A stretch of 64,000 nt of DNA from Roseivirga spongicola (GTDB lineage Bacteria > Bacteroidota > Bacteroidia > Cytophagales > Cyclobacteriaceae): positions 62,001 through 126,000 of the forward strand of contig NZ_LRPC01000023.1 in the NCBI RefSeq assembly GCF_001592965.1. The letters are read 5' to 3'. How positions within the stretch are numbered: the stretch's first letter is position 1; every line of letters begins with the position of its first letter. The notes under the pieces are model-generated. The model saw nothing but the letters and a program-made list of their open reading frames with translations, was not told where the DNA came from and did no database searches. This document shows, in pieces, positions 25,468 through 34,699 of the stretch. Position numbers and translations under genes: made by a program.

Positions 25468-26367
25468 ATGTCAGTAAAGGTAGCCGGGCTAATTAAAATT
25501 TATGGGCAACAACATGCGGTAGATGATATTTCATTTATCGCCCAACCGGGAGAGATTCTGGGCTTTTTGGGTCCCAATGGAGCTGGCAAGTCCACCACCA
25601 TGAAGGTTGCTACTGGTTTTATTCCACCTTCTGAAGGTTCGGTAGAAGTTTGTGGTATCGATGTGATGAATCAGCCCGTTGAAGCCAGAAGGAAGATTGG
25701 CTATCTGCCGGAGAATAATCCTCTTTATTTAGATATGTATGTGCATGAGTATTTGCTTTTTATGGCATCGGCTCATGGGCTAAAAGGGGCATCGGCCAAG
25801 GCTCGGGTAAAGGAAATGGTGGCACTCTGCGGGCTCACCAAAGAGCAGAACAAGAAGATTGCCATGCTCTCCAAGGGTTACAGGCAAAGGGTGGGGCTGG
25901 CTCAGGCGCTGCTCCACGATCCGGAAGTATTGATTCTGGATGAACCCACCACTGGGCTTGATCCCAATCAACTGGTGGAAATCAGAAAGCTGATCAAGGA
26001 AATTAGTAAGAACAAGACTGTGATTTTTAGTACCCATATTATGCAGGAAGTGAAAGCTTTGTGTGATAGGGTGGTGATCATCAACCAAGGCAAAATTGTA
26101 GCCGATGATACGCTTCAAAACCTCATGGGTAACCGCGTGGTGCTGAAGGTGGAATTTGAGTCGGCTGTGGATGTACAGAAACTGTCTGTTTTAGGTCAGG
26201 TGGAGGAGAAGGGAGCAAACCAGTTTAGCATTTCCAGCGAAGCCGGAAAAGACCTGCGGTCGGTGCTCTTCAAAATGGCCAAGGAAGAAGATTGGGTAAT
26301 TCTAAGCATGAGCCAGGAAACTCAGGAATTGGAAGAGATTTTTCACCAGTTAACCCAAGCGAACTGA
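25468..26367 (+). CDS. gldA: Gliding-motility ABC transporter ATP-binding protein GldA
   Basis: A 299-residue ABC ATPase with Walker A GPNGAGKST (35-43), signature MLSKGYRQRVGLAQALL, Walker B VLILDEPTTGLDP and a C-terminal extension typical of GldA. GldA works with GldF and GldG as an ABC system required for gliding in several Bacteroidota; what it moves is not known. One base separates it from the fused gldFG gene downstream, which supports the name. Without that neighbour it would only be called an ABC-2 type ATPase. Confidence 0.92.
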   Translation: MSVKVAGLIKIYGQQHAVDDISFIAQPGEILGFLGPNGAGKSTTMKVATGFIPPSEGSVEVCGIDVMNQPVEARRKIGYLPENNPLYLDMYVHEYLLFMASAHGLKGASAKARVKEMVALCGLTKEQNKKIAMLSKGYRQRVGLAQALLHDPEVLILDEPTTGLDPNQLVEIRKLIKEISKNKTVIFSTHIMQEVKALCDRVVIINQGKIVADDTLQNLMGNRVVLKVEFESAVDVQKLSVLGQVEEKGANQFSISSEAGKDLRSVLFKMAKEEDWVILSMSQETQELEEIFHQLTQAN

Positions 26368-26368
26368 T

Positions 26369-28774
26369 ATGTGGGCGATCTATTCTAAAGAAATCCGTCA
26401 GTTCCTCAATTCACTCATCGCCTATGTGGTGATTGGCGTTTTCCTCACGGGAATTGGCCTATTAATGTGGGTGTTCCCAGAAACCAGCATCATCAATTAT
26501 GGCTTTGCCGATATGGAAAGCCTCTTTTCATTGGGGCCATTTGTGTTTATGTTCCTCATTCCGGCCATCACCATGCGAATGGTGGCGGAGGAAAGAAGGG
26601 CAGGAACCATTGAGCTGCTGCTCACCAAACCATTGACGGAGTGGCAGATTGTGCTGGGGAAATACTTTGCGGCTTTTACGCTGGTTATTCTATCAGTTGT
26701 TCCCACACTCGTTTATTTCTATTCGGTTTATCAATTGGGCAACCCTGTTGGTAATCTGGATATACCAGGAATTATCGGGTCCTATATTGGTCTAATTCTA
26801 CTTGGAGGTGTGTTTACCGCTGTTGGTTTGGCGGCTTCGGCTTTTACCGAAAATCAGATTGTATCATTTATTCTGGCGGTTTTTCTCTGCTTTTTCCTAT
26901 ATACAGGCATAAGCTCTCTGGCCGATTTAGTGAGTGGTCCTTCTGCCATTTACATTGAAGATTTGAGCCTGAGCTTTCATTACGATGCGCTTAGCCGTGG
27001 TTTGATTGATACCAGAGATTTGACCTTCTTCTTATCGACTATCATCTTTATTCTGATTATCACGCATTGGAAGATTATTGCTAGAAAGCTAAGTTTCAAG
27101 CCTATCAGATCGAGACTTTATAAGCGAGTATTTCTCGGTATGCTGGCTTTGTTGGTTTTCAATATTGTGGCTGCCAACTTTTTCTATCGATTCGACCTTA
27201 CCGAGGATAAAAGGTACACACTGAAGCCTGCGACAAAAGAATTACTAAGGCAGTTGGATCAGCCGATGACCATTGAAATTCTCTTGGCTGGCGATTTACC
27301 TGCCGGTTTTGAGCGTTTCAGAAAGTCGATCAAAGAGACCATCGATGAGTTCGATGTCTATAAGCCGGGGGTGATCAATTACTTTTTTACTGATCCATCT
27401 GCAGCAGAAGATGCAAAAACTCGCGATGAGAATATTCGCTATTTGATGCAAAATGGATTCGAGCCAACCAATGTAGTGGATACTGAAGATGGAAGGCAGA
27501 TTCAGAAGATCATTTTCCCTTATGTGATTGTTCGTTATGGTGAACAGGCTGCCGGTATTTTACTACTCAAAGGTGGAAAGGGTGGAAGCCCGAATGAAAC
27601 CATTAATCAAGCTATTGAGAATGTTGAGTTTGAGCTGGCTGTCGGTTTACAACGCCTGGCTAACCTCAATAGAAAAACAATCGGTTTGGTGCGTGGTCAT
27701 CAGGAACTCGATTCCATGAATATTGTGGGCTTTATGAGTGAAATGGTTCAGTATTTCGATATGAAGGAGATGAAACTGGATCAGGAGGTTCATCCTGAAG
27801 ATTATGACGCCCTAATCATAGCGAAACCTACTTCTGCCTTTAGCCGATCGGAGAAGTATGTACTCGATCAATATGTGATGCACGGTGGTAAGGTCATGTT
27901 CCTCATAGAATCATTGCAGGCCGATATGTCTCAGGCGGCAGGAATGGGGACACTTGCTACTCCTATCAATCACAATTTGGAAGATTTGCTTTTCCGTTAT
28001 GGAATCAGACTTAATGGAAATTATGTTCAGGATATTCAGAATTTCGGGAGATATCCGGTAGTAGTTGGTGAACAAAATGAGATTATCAATTTGCCATGGC
28101 CGTTTTATGCTTCTGTTAATGACTTTGCGGAGCATCCTATCACCAAGAATTTGGATGCAGTTTATCTCCGTTTCTTCAGCACAATGGATACAGTTAAGGC
28201 TGATGGTGTTACCAAAACTCCGTTGATGTTCACCTCTGAGTTTACGAGGGTTTTGCCAGCTCCAGCACCAGTAGCTTTAGAAGATTATGCCAATCAACCA
28301 GACCCTAGTTTATTCTCTGGAGGAAAGAAGGCTGTGAGTTATTTGCTCGAAGGTAATTTTACTTCACTTTTCAAGAACAGGGTTTTACCAGATTCAGTGA
28401 ATAAAGCTTCTTATCTCGAGGAAGGGTTGCCATCCAAAATAGTGGTGGTTTCCGATGGCGACTTTATTCGCAATGAACTGAATTTAAGAAATAGAACACC
28501 GTATGAATTAGGCGTGAACCCATTCAGGGAAGATGGCGAAAAGGTGCGTTATGCTAATAAAGACTTTATGTTCAATGCGTTGGCTTATCTCACAGATGAA
28601 AACGGATTGATTACCTCTCGGAACAAGGAAATCACTTTAAGACCGTTGAACCGAGCAAAACTTCAATCGGAAAGAGGCTTCTGGCAGGCCCTGAACTTGG
28701 CAGGTCCTTTAGTGATTCTGGTAATTTTTGGTTTTGTTAGAGCCTATATACGAAAGCGTAAATATACATTTTAA
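26369..28774 (+). CDS. gldFG: GldF-GldG fusion, gliding-motility ABC permease
   Basis: An 801-residue protein. Residues 1-240 form a six-helix ABC-2 permease like GldF (with MRMVAEERRAGTIELLLTKPL). Residues 250-801 match GldG: a leading helix VFLGMLALLVFNIVAANFF, FDLTEDKRYTLKPATKELL, a large periplasmic domain and a last helix near 765-790 ending in IRKRKYTF. GldF and GldG are separate genes in Flavobacterium; here one frame covers both with no stop, so subunit stoichiometry is fixed at 1:1. It should form a membrane complex with GldA. Confidence 0.9.
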   Translation: MWAIYSKEIRQFLNSLIAYVVIGVFLTGIGLLMWVFPETSIINYGFADMESLFSLGPFVFMFLIPAITMRMVAEERRAGTIELLLTKPLTEWQIVLGKYFAAFTLVILSVVPTLVYFYSVYQLGNPVGNLDIPGIIGSYIGLILLGGVFTAVGLAASAFTENQIVSFILAVFLCFFLYTGISSLADLVSGPSAIYIEDLSLSFHYDALSRGLIDTRDLTFFLSTIIFILIITHWKIIARKLSFKPIRSRLYKRVFLGMLALLVFNIVAANFFYRFDLTEDKRYTLKPATKELLRQLDQPMTIEILLAGDLPAGFERFRKSIKETIDEFDVYKPGVINYFFTDPSAAEDAKTRDENIRYLMQNGFEPTNVVDTEDGRQIQKIIFPYVIVRYGEQAAGILLLKGGKGGSPNETINQAIENVEFELAVGLQRLANLNRKTIGLVRGHQELDSMNIVGFMSEMVQYFDMKEMKLDQEVHPEDYDALIIAKPTSAFSRSEKYVLDQYVMHGGKVMFLIESLQADMSQAAGMGTLATPINHNLEDLLFRYGIRLNGNYVQDIQNFGRYPVVVGEQNEIINLPWPFYASVNDFAEHPITKNLDAVYLRFFSTMDTVKADGVTKTPLMFTSEFTRVLPAPAPVALEDYANQPDPSLFSGGKKAVSYLLEGNFTSLFKNRVLPDSVNKASYLEEGLPSKIVVVSDGDFIRNELNLRNRTPYELGVNPFREDGEKVRYANKDFMFNALAYLTDENGLITSRNKEITLRPLNRAKLQSERGFWQALNLAGPLVILVIFGFVRAYIRKRKYTF

Positions 28775-28777
28775 ATA

Positions 28778-29257
28778 ATGACTGAACACACATACTACAG
28801 AGAGCCTTTTGTAAGGACTCCTGAAGAACTTCTTGATAAAAAGCTAGAATTGGCGCAGATAACCAAAGACGACCTAATTATTGATCTGGGCTGCGGTGAT
28901 GGATACGTGATGATAGCGGCCTGTCAGCGTTATGGCTGTAGAGCAATCGGTTATGAAATTGATCCAGAGATTGTTGAAATGGCCACTAAAGCTGTAGAGG
29001 AGTCGGGACTTTCAGATAGAATAGAAATCAGGCAAAAGGATTTTTCGGAACATGATTTTTCAGAAGGAACGGTCTACTTGCTTTACCTTACTCGCAATGA
29101 GCTGAACAAATTTTCATTGCCACTTGAAATACATGCTCCTAAAAGAACAAGGATTGTGACCCATGATTTTGACATGCCAGCATGGGAGCCCAAGGAAACG
29201 GTAGAGTTTCCTCTCATGTCAGGAGATACCAAGTTTATCTACTTGTTTGAGAAGTGA
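28778..29257 (+). CDS. Class I SAM-dependent methyltransferase
   Basis: A 159-residue cytoplasmic protein with motif I IDLGCGDGYVMIAA, an acidic second motif YEIDPEIV and then KDFSEHDFSEGTVYLLYLT. It resembles the small methyltransferases often called histone-lysine-like or protein-lysine methyltransferases in Bacteroidota; the substrate is unknown. It lies 3 bases after gldFG and is probably cotranscribed, though no role in gliding is implied. Confidence 0.85.
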   Translation: MTEHTYYREPFVRTPEELLDKKLELAQITKDDLIIDLGCGDGYVMIAACQRYGCRAIGYEIDPEIVEMATKAVEESGLSDRIEIRQKDFSEHDFSEGTVYLLYLTRNELNKFSLPLEIHAPKRTRIVTHDFDMPAWEPKETVEFPLMSGDTKFIYLFEK

Positions 29258-29285
29258 GTTTGAAGCCCTCCGCCCGTTGGGCACC

Positions 29286-29415
29286 TCCCCTAGGTTAGGG
29301 GAGGAATTGTTGCCGAAGTTTTTTTCGTCTCGTCATTCAGAAGGAGGCCATAGGCCGACTGAAGAATCTCATCAATTATTTATGAGATCCCCGCCTCAGC
29401 GGGGATGGCATACAA
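29286..29415. repeat. Cluster of dispersed intergenic hairpins
   Basis: It contains CCTCCCCT/AGGGGAGG (29287-29304), the element GTCATTCAGAAGGAGG..CGACTGAAGAATCTC (29332-29370) and ATCCCCGC/GCGGGGAT (29387-29406). The first matches the repeat near 25305, the second matches 59309-59374 and the tail of each array unit. They lie between converging genes. Confidence 0.6.
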
Positions 29416-29733
29416 TTAATATTTCTGCACACTCTGGTCAATCTCATCTGCCCAAGCTAGGATGCCGCCCTTGAGATTGTAAAGGTTTTCAAAGCCATGG
29501 TTAGCCTCCAACCATTGAATGGCATTACCACTTCTGGCGCCACTTCTGCAATGAACCACTACTTGCTTGTCTTTAGCGAATTTATCAACATTTTCGGGCA
29601 CCGTGCCTAATGGAATAAGCTCCGCACCGATTTCAGCAATCTCTGCTTCGTGCTGTTCACGAACGTCTATTAATTGAAAGTCGGCACCGTTATCCATTAA
29701 TGCCTTCAATTCTTTTACTGTTATTTCCTTCAT
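29416..29733 (-). CDS. Rhodanese-like sulfurtransferase domain protein
   Basis: A 105-residue single-domain rhodanese with the active-site loop CRSGAR (Cys62) and the entry motif LIDVREQHE. Such proteins carry persulfide sulfur. It is the last gene of the sulfite-reductase/siroheme operon, one base after the precorrin-2 dehydrogenase gene, which fits a role in handling reduced sulfur. The natural acceptor is unknown. Confidence 0.92.
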   Translation of the reverse strand: MKEITVKELKALMDNGADFQLIDVREQHEAEIAEIGAELIPLGTVPENVDKFAKDKQVVVHCRSGARSGNAIQWLEANHGFENLYNLKGGILAWADEIDQSVQKY

Positions 29734-29734
29734 T

Positions 29735-30331
29735 TTAATTCTCGTTGTCGATGGACTTTTTTGAAACCAAGCTCGAAGTTAGTTGGTTCAGCTTTTTCAC
29801 TTTGTAACCGAAGTTACCTTTTAATTCATCACGAATCTCCCTCATTCGCTGTAAAAGTTCATCAATTTCATCGGGCAGTACTTCATTTAGCGTTTCCTTG
29901 AGTCTTTTGGCAATTGTTGGCGACTTTCCATTGGTTGAAATACCAATCTTTAAGTCGCCTTTGGTAACTATGCTACCAAGGTAAAAATCGCACAAGTCTG
30001 GAGTGTCAGCTACATTGACCAAGATGCCACGACTTTTGGCTTCTTCCTGAATCCCTATGTTGGTTTCATGATCTTCCGTGGCTATTAGTGCCATCTGCAT
30101 TCCCGTTAGATCTTCTGGGAAATATGCCCTCTCATAAAGAGTAACTGAAGGATGAGCCTTGACCAAGGTTTTGATCTCTTCTTTAATGGATTTTCCCACC
30201 AAAGTGACCTTGGCCTGAGGACTACTTTTCAGTAGAAAACTCAACTTTTCAAGACCTACTTCACCACCTCCGACAATAAGTGTTTCAAACTGGTGAACCT
30301 TCAGAAATACAGGATAGAGCTCATTTGCCAT
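29735..30331 (-). CDS. Precorrin-2 dehydrogenase / siroheme synthase N-terminal type
   Basis: A 198-residue protein matching the N-terminal domain of CysG and Met8p: NAD-binding GGGEVG (21-26), then ATEDHETNIGIQEEAKSRGILVNVADTPDLCDFYLGS, typical of precorrin-2 oxidase. It oxidises precorrin-2 to sirohydrochlorin and may insert iron (Met8p-like), since no separate ferrochelatase is in the operon. One base separates it from cobA upstream and from the rhodanese gene downstream. It provides siroheme for the reductase two genes upstream. Confidence 0.9.
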   Translation of the reverse strand: MANELYPVFLKVHQFETLIVGGGEVGLEKLSFLLKSSPQAKVTLVGKSIKEEIKTLVKAHPSVTLYERAYFPEDLTGMQMALIATEDHETNIGIQEEAKSRGILVNVADTPDLCDFYLGSIVTKGDLKIGISTNGKSPTIAKRLKETLNEVLPDEIDELLQRMREIRDELKGNFGYKVKKLNQLTSSLVSKKSIDNEN

Positions 30332-30332
30332 A

Positions 30333-31091
30333 TTAAACTGCCTGAATGTGTTTGAATTCCTCTATGTAGGCTTTGCCCAATTTTACCACTTCTCCCACTA
30401 CAATAACCGCAGGTGAGGAGATGTTGTGTTTCGAAGCCTCAAACTCAATGTTGGAAATGTTGCCAATCACCATTTTTTCATTTTCCAAAGTTCCATTTTG
30501 AATGATCACTACAGGAGTGTCCTGCTTTCCATAGTGGCGGAAAGTGTTGCAGATTTCATGAAGTTTTTTGGTACCCATTAATATGACAATAGTGGCTGTA
30601 GATTGAGCCGCAAGTGCAATATCAGGAGTAAGTCCACCTTCCTTGGTGGTAGCAGTAACCACCCAATAACTTTGACTGAATCCTCTTGAGGTCATGGGTA
30701 TTTGCTGAAGTGCTGGCACGGCATGAGCACTGCTAATCCCTGGTACTATTTCGCAAGGAATGTCGAATTGACGAGCAAATTCCAACTCCTCATAACCCCT
30801 TCCGAAAATGAAAGGGTCTCCACCTTTCAGGCGAACTACATGCCCATTTTCTTGTGCAAAGTGAACAATGAGCTCATTGATGGTTTGCTGTGTATGACTA
30901 TGCTTTCCTACTCTTTTACCCACATAGATTTTCTCCACTTTGGGTTTGGCGTAGGAGAGTAAGGCCTTGCTAGCCAAATCATCATAAAGGATTACATCTG
31001 CATCGGCAATGGCTTTGATGCCCTTAACGGTGATTAAGTCAGGATCTCCCGGACCGGCACCAACCAAAGTTAGTTTTGCGTTATTGTTCAT
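30333..31091 (-). CDS. cobA: Uroporphyrinogen-III C-methyltransferase
   Basis: A 252-residue SUMT with the family motifs VGAGPGDPDLITVKG (about 8-22), VYVGKRVGKHSHTQ, VRLKGGDPFIFGRG and VPGISSAHAVPA. It methylates uroporphyrinogen III twice to precorrin-2, the first step of siroheme synthesis. It lies between the reductase and the precorrin-2 dehydrogenase with one-base gaps, forming a complete siroheme supply unit. Confidence 0.95.
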   Translation of the reverse strand: MNNNAKLTLVGAGPGDPDLITVKGIKAIADADVILYDDLASKALLSYAKPKVEKIYVGKRVGKHSHTQQTINELIVHFAQENGHVVRLKGGDPFIFGRGYEELEFARQFDIPCEIVPGISSAHAVPALQQIPMTSRGFSQSYWVVTATTKEGGLTPDIALAAQSTATIVILMGTKKLHEICNTFRHYGKQDTPVVIIQNGTLENEKMVIGNISNIEFEASKHNISSPAVIVVGEVVKLGKAYIEEFKHIQAV

Positions 31092-31092
31092 C

Positions 31093-33222
31093 TTAAGCTT
31101 TATAAAAATCGCTGATCACTACTTTATCTTCTCCTTGGGCTGCAAGCTGTTCGCCTCTATAATTTCTGACAGTCCTTAAAAATTCGGTCGATTGATTAAA
31201 ATACTCTTGAGCAAATTCATTCGAAGGCTCATGTTGCTGTATTCTAAGCACATAAGCTTTGAATCCTTCTGCGAAGGTGAATCTGGCATTGGTGCCGAAC
31301 ACTTCTTCGAAGCTTTCAAGAATACCGATTTGCGTATTGCACTTTACGTCTTCGCTTAGCAGTAGAGCCTTTGCTCCGATTACAAAAGCTGAATAGGAAT
31401 TGTAAATAGCATCGGCATGAGCTGCTTCTTTCAAACCTGCTTCAGCCCACTCTAACCTTTCCTGTGCTTCATCTATTATCGTTCCAATTACATCCAGCAT
31501 TACACTGGCACATTCTCCCACTCCAATTTCCGGGATGAATTTTTCTTCTTTACCCCAGTCGATGTACTCAGCTTGATCTAGTGTTTCTAGTTCGGCCAAA
31601 GGCTTCAAGAGATGGTAGAAATGCCTTTTTCCTAATCGTTGATAGAAGTCGTTGAAGTATTCGCCCCAATCAGCATTCGTTTCAAAAGCGTTTAAGAGTA
31701 AAGAAAGGGCGGTAGGAATTCTTTTTGTTGGGAGCTTGATCACCTTTTCGGCCATAAACCCTTCCCCATTAGGTGAAACACCACCACCAATCACCACTTG
31801 CATTGCAGGAATTACCAATCCTTTATGCTTGATAGAACTACCGTGAAAGCCAATATTGGCCGCCATATGCTGCCCGCAGGCATTCATGCATCCACTGATC
31901 TTGATTTTGATATTAGATTCATCAATTAGGTGCTTGAAATCTGTAGCAAGCAAGTTTTCTAAAGCAGTGGCCAAGCCTGTGCTATTGGTCACCGCTAAGT
32001 TGCAGGTGTCGCTACCCGGGCACGAAGTAACATCATGAGTACTATTGAACCCTGGTTTGGCAAGATTAAGTTCGGTAAGTGACTGGTAGAAGAATGGCAG
32101 TAAATCGGGCCTTACGTACTTTATAAGAAGGCCTTGGTTGGCAGTAACACGAATGTCATCTCCCGCAAATTCCTGTACTAGAGCAGCCAGCTTTCTGGCT
32201 CTGCTAGAATCAATATCTCCTAATGGAACTCTAATCCAAATACCATAATACCCTTGTTGCTTTTGCTCGAAAGTATTGGTGCGTTTCCAGTTTTCAAATG
32301 CGTTCCAGTCTTCTATTTGAGTTTCTGGAATGGCCTTGATCTCAGGTATGTTGGCCTCTGTAAGGCTAAGATCGAAATTTGTAGCGGTAGCTTTTAAGGA
32401 CTTCCTTTCTTCATTTATGAGCTCCATCAGTTTTTCCAAACCAATGTTCTTCAATAGAAACTTGAGCCGGGCTTTATTGCGATTTGCTCTTTCTCCATAT
32501 CTATCGAAAACTCTAATTAGTGCTTCGGAGAAAGGAATGATTTCTTCGGCAGGTAGAAACTCATGCGCTGTTTGGGCTGTCATGGCTACCGCGCCCAAGC
32601 CACCGCCAACTACTATTTTGAAGCCTTTGGTTCCATTTTCGATTTTAGGAATGAAGCCAATGTCGTGGAAGTAAGTCATGGCTGTGTCGCTTTCATCTGC
32701 CGTGAAAGCGATTTTCATTTTCCTGCCCATATCCTGACAGATTGGGTTTCTCAGGAAGAAATGGGTCAATGCATGAGCGTAAGGCGTTACATCAAAGGGT
32801 TCGTTTGGGTTAACTCCCGCATCAGGAGAGGCAGTGACATTACGAACAGTATTTCCGCAGGCTTCTCTAAGAGTAACATCGCTTTCTTCCAATTCTGCCC
32901 AAAGCGCAGGCGAATCTGCCAGCTTAACAAAGTGCAATTGTATGTCTTGCCGAGTAGTTAGATGTAGGTTGCCTGTGGCATATTTGTCCGAAACATTGGC
33001 AATGGTAATGAGCTGTTGGGGTGTTACCTTTCCGTAGGGCAGCTTTATACGTATCATCTGAACACCTGTTTGCCGTTGTCCATAAACGCCTCGGGTAAGT
33101 CGGTAGAGCTTAAATTTATCTTCAGCAATTTCTCCCTGATTGAACTTTTCTATTCGTTTTTCAAGCTCTAGAATGTCTTTTTTGGCAGCTGCGCTGATGT
33201 TCTTTTTATATGTCAAGCTCAT
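31093..33222 (-). CDS. Siroheme-dependent sulfite (or nitrite) reductase with C-terminal extension
   Basis: A 709-residue protein. Residues 1-545 hold two ferredoxin-like and two siroheme/4Fe-4S half domains. The cluster cysteines are in CPGSDTC (about 399-405) and CMNAC (about 444-448) followed by GQHM. Residues 560-709 form an added helical region that plant-type sulfite reductases lack and that resembles HEPN-like helical domains. It reduces sulfite to sulfide (or nitrite to ammonia). The sulfite choice is inferred from the Rrf2-type operator shared with the APS reductase operon and from the siroheme and rhodanese genes downstream. Confidence 0.88.
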   Translation of the reverse strand: MSLTYKKNISAAAKKDILELEKRIEKFNQGEIAEDKFKLYRLTRGVYGQRQTGVQMIRIKLPYGKVTPQQLITIANVSDKYATGNLHLTTRQDIQLHFVKLADSPALWAELEESDVTLREACGNTVRNVTASPDAGVNPNEPFDVTPYAHALTHFFLRNPICQDMGRKMKIAFTADESDTAMTYFHDIGFIPKIENGTKGFKIVVGGGLGAVAMTAQTAHEFLPAEEIIPFSEALIRVFDRYGERANRNKARLKFLLKNIGLEKLMELINEERKSLKATATNFDLSLTEANIPEIKAIPETQIEDWNAFENWKRTNTFEQKQQGYYGIWIRVPLGDIDSSRARKLAALVQEFAGDDIRVTANQGLLIKYVRPDLLPFFYQSLTELNLAKPGFNSTHDVTSCPGSDTCNLAVTNSTGLATALENLLATDFKHLIDESNIKIKISGCMNACGQHMAANIGFHGSSIKHKGLVIPAMQVVIGGGVSPNGEGFMAEKVIKLPTKRIPTALSLLLNAFETNADWGEYFNDFYQRLGKRHFYHLLKPLAELETLDQAEYIDWGKEEKFIPEIGVGECASVMLDVIGTIIDEAQERLEWAEAGLKEAAHADAIYNSYSAFVIGAKALLLSEDVKCNTQIGILESFEEVFGTNARFTFAEGFKAYVLRIQQHEPSNEFAQEYFNQSTEFLRTVRNYRGEQLAAQGEDKVVISDFYKA

Positions 33223-33287
33223 GGTTAGTTGTTCTTTTCTGGTAGTACAGATGGCTTTTGATATGCAAGTTTAAATAAAAGAATATA

Positions 33288-33308
33288 AAGTCTACCAAAA
33301 AAGTAGGG
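33288..33308 (-). promoter_or_regulatory. Probable Rrf2 operator before the sulfite-reductase operon
   Basis: The forward strand has AAGTCTACCAAAAAAGTAGGG: an inverted repeat CTAC-N7-GTAG (33292-33306). The same 21-base site with three differences lies before the APS reductase operon. A possible -7 box TAAACTTG is at 33273-33266 and a TTG falls inside the operator. An Rrf2 regulator is encoded at 34700. Confidence 0.65.
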
Positions 33309-33502
33309 TAATAATTCAGAAATGCTTTCTTTTGCTTTTATCTAGTATTTCAATGATCAACTTTAGTCCTTGGGAAAATATTGAGGCCAAAATGAAGTTG
33401 AGGCTAAGTAGAATGCGCCAAAATCCTTACAATTGATGGGCGATATAGATTTTATTTTTAATTTTATCCGCTTATTAAAACCACTCAAAAATTCAATCTT
33501 CT

Positions 33503-34624
33503 ATGAAGTTTATAGTTTCTTCAGCTGAACTTTTAAAGCGCCTATCAAATATCAATGGCGTTATCACAACCAATCCGGTTGTTCCTATTCTCGAGAATTT
33601 CCTTTTCGAGATAAATGATGGCCTTTTGACCGTTACTGCTTCCGATCTTCAGACCTCTATGATTACTGAGATTGATGTAGAGGCCAAGGAAGATGGTAGT
33701 ATTGCTGTGCCAGCAAGAATTTTGATGGACACACTCAAGAACTTACCTGAGCAGCCTGTTACTTTCAGCATAGACAACGAAACTTATAGCGTAGAAATAA
33801 ACTCTGATAATGGTAGATATAAGCTGGCAGGTGAGAATGCAACAGACTTCCCTAAGGTACCAGAAGTTACTGATGCATATTCTGTAGATATGTCTACAGA
33901 TGTGTTGAGCAGTGCTATCAATAATACCATTTTCGCCACTTCTAATGACGAATTAAGACCAGCTATGACTGGGGTTTTCGTAAAGTTAGGAGATACAAAT
34001 ACAACATTTGTTGCAACGGATGGACACAGATTGGTACGTTACAGAAGAGTGGATGTAGCGACTGACTCAGGAATGTCTATCATTATTCCTCGTAAGGCCT
34101 TGAACTTGTTGAAGTCTACTTTGCCTTCGGAAAATGTGAACGTAGTAATGGAATACAATGCTTCTAATGCATACTTCCATTTCAATAATATTAAAATGAT
34201 TTGTCGTTTGATCGATGAGCGTTTTCCAGATTATGAAAACGTAATCCCTGCGGAGAACCCAATCGAAATGACAATTGAGAGAAGTGAGTTGTTAGGTTCA
34301 TTAAAGCGTATCTCTATTTACGCGAACAAAACAACCCACCAAATCAGGTTAAAAATTACTGGTAGTGAATTAACTATCTCTGCTGAAGATCTAGATTTCT
34401 CAAATGAGGCGAAGGAAACTTTGGCATGTGAGCATGAAGGGGAGGATATTGAAATTGGTTTCAATGCTAAGTTCTTAGTAGAGATGCTTGGTAATATTCA
34501 CTCTAAATCAATTACACTTCAAATGTCTGCTCCTAATCGTGCTGGTTTGATTATTCCTGCAGAGAAGGACGAAAGCGAAGATATCTTGATGCTTGTAATG
34601 CCAGTTATGCTGAACAACTATTAA
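33503..34624 (+). CDS. dnaN: DNA polymerase III beta subunit (sliding clamp)
   Basis: A 373-residue protein covering the three clamp domains, with family stretches GRYKLAGENATDFPKVP, FVATDGHRLVRYR and the C-terminal ILMLVMPVMLNNY. It forms the ring that tethers the replicative polymerase. It is not next to dnaA or recF here but flanked by sulfur genes, as often in Bacteroidota where dnaN is not in an origin cluster. A clear terminator follows. Confidence 0.98.
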   Translation: MKFIVSSAELLKRLSNINGVITTNPVVPILENFLFEINDGLLTVTASDLQTSMITEIDVEAKEDGSIAVPARILMDTLKNLPEQPVTFSIDNETYSVEINSDNGRYKLAGENATDFPKVPEVTDAYSVDMSTDVLSSAINNTIFATSNDELRPAMTGVFVKLGDTNTTFVATDGHRLVRYRRVDVATDSGMSIIIPRKALNLLKSTLPSENVNVVMEYNASNAYFHFNNIKMICRLIDERFPDYENVIPAENPIEMTIERSELLGSLKRISIYANKTTHQIRLKITGSELTISAEDLDFSNEAKETLACEHEGEDIEIGFNAKFLVEMLGNIHSKSITLQMSAPNRAGLIIPAEKDESEDILMLVMPVMLNNY

Positions 34625-34647
34625 TGTTTTATATAATTAAATGAAAG

Positions 34648-34669
34648 AGGAGCTCAGGCTCCTTTTTTT
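34648..34669 (+). terminator. Terminator after dnaN
   Basis: AGGAGC, loop TCAG, GCTCCT and seven T residues, 24 bases after the dnaN stop. Confidence 0.92.
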
Positions 34670-34699
34670 GTTTCACACTAAAATTACCGATTATTACAA

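Noticed and set aside
25780-26118. 112-residue frame opposite gldA
   Set aside because: Antisense shadow of the ABC ATPase core motifs.
32563-32961. 132-residue frame opposite the siroheme reductase
   Set aside because: Antisense shadow within a strongly conserved gene; no start signal or family.
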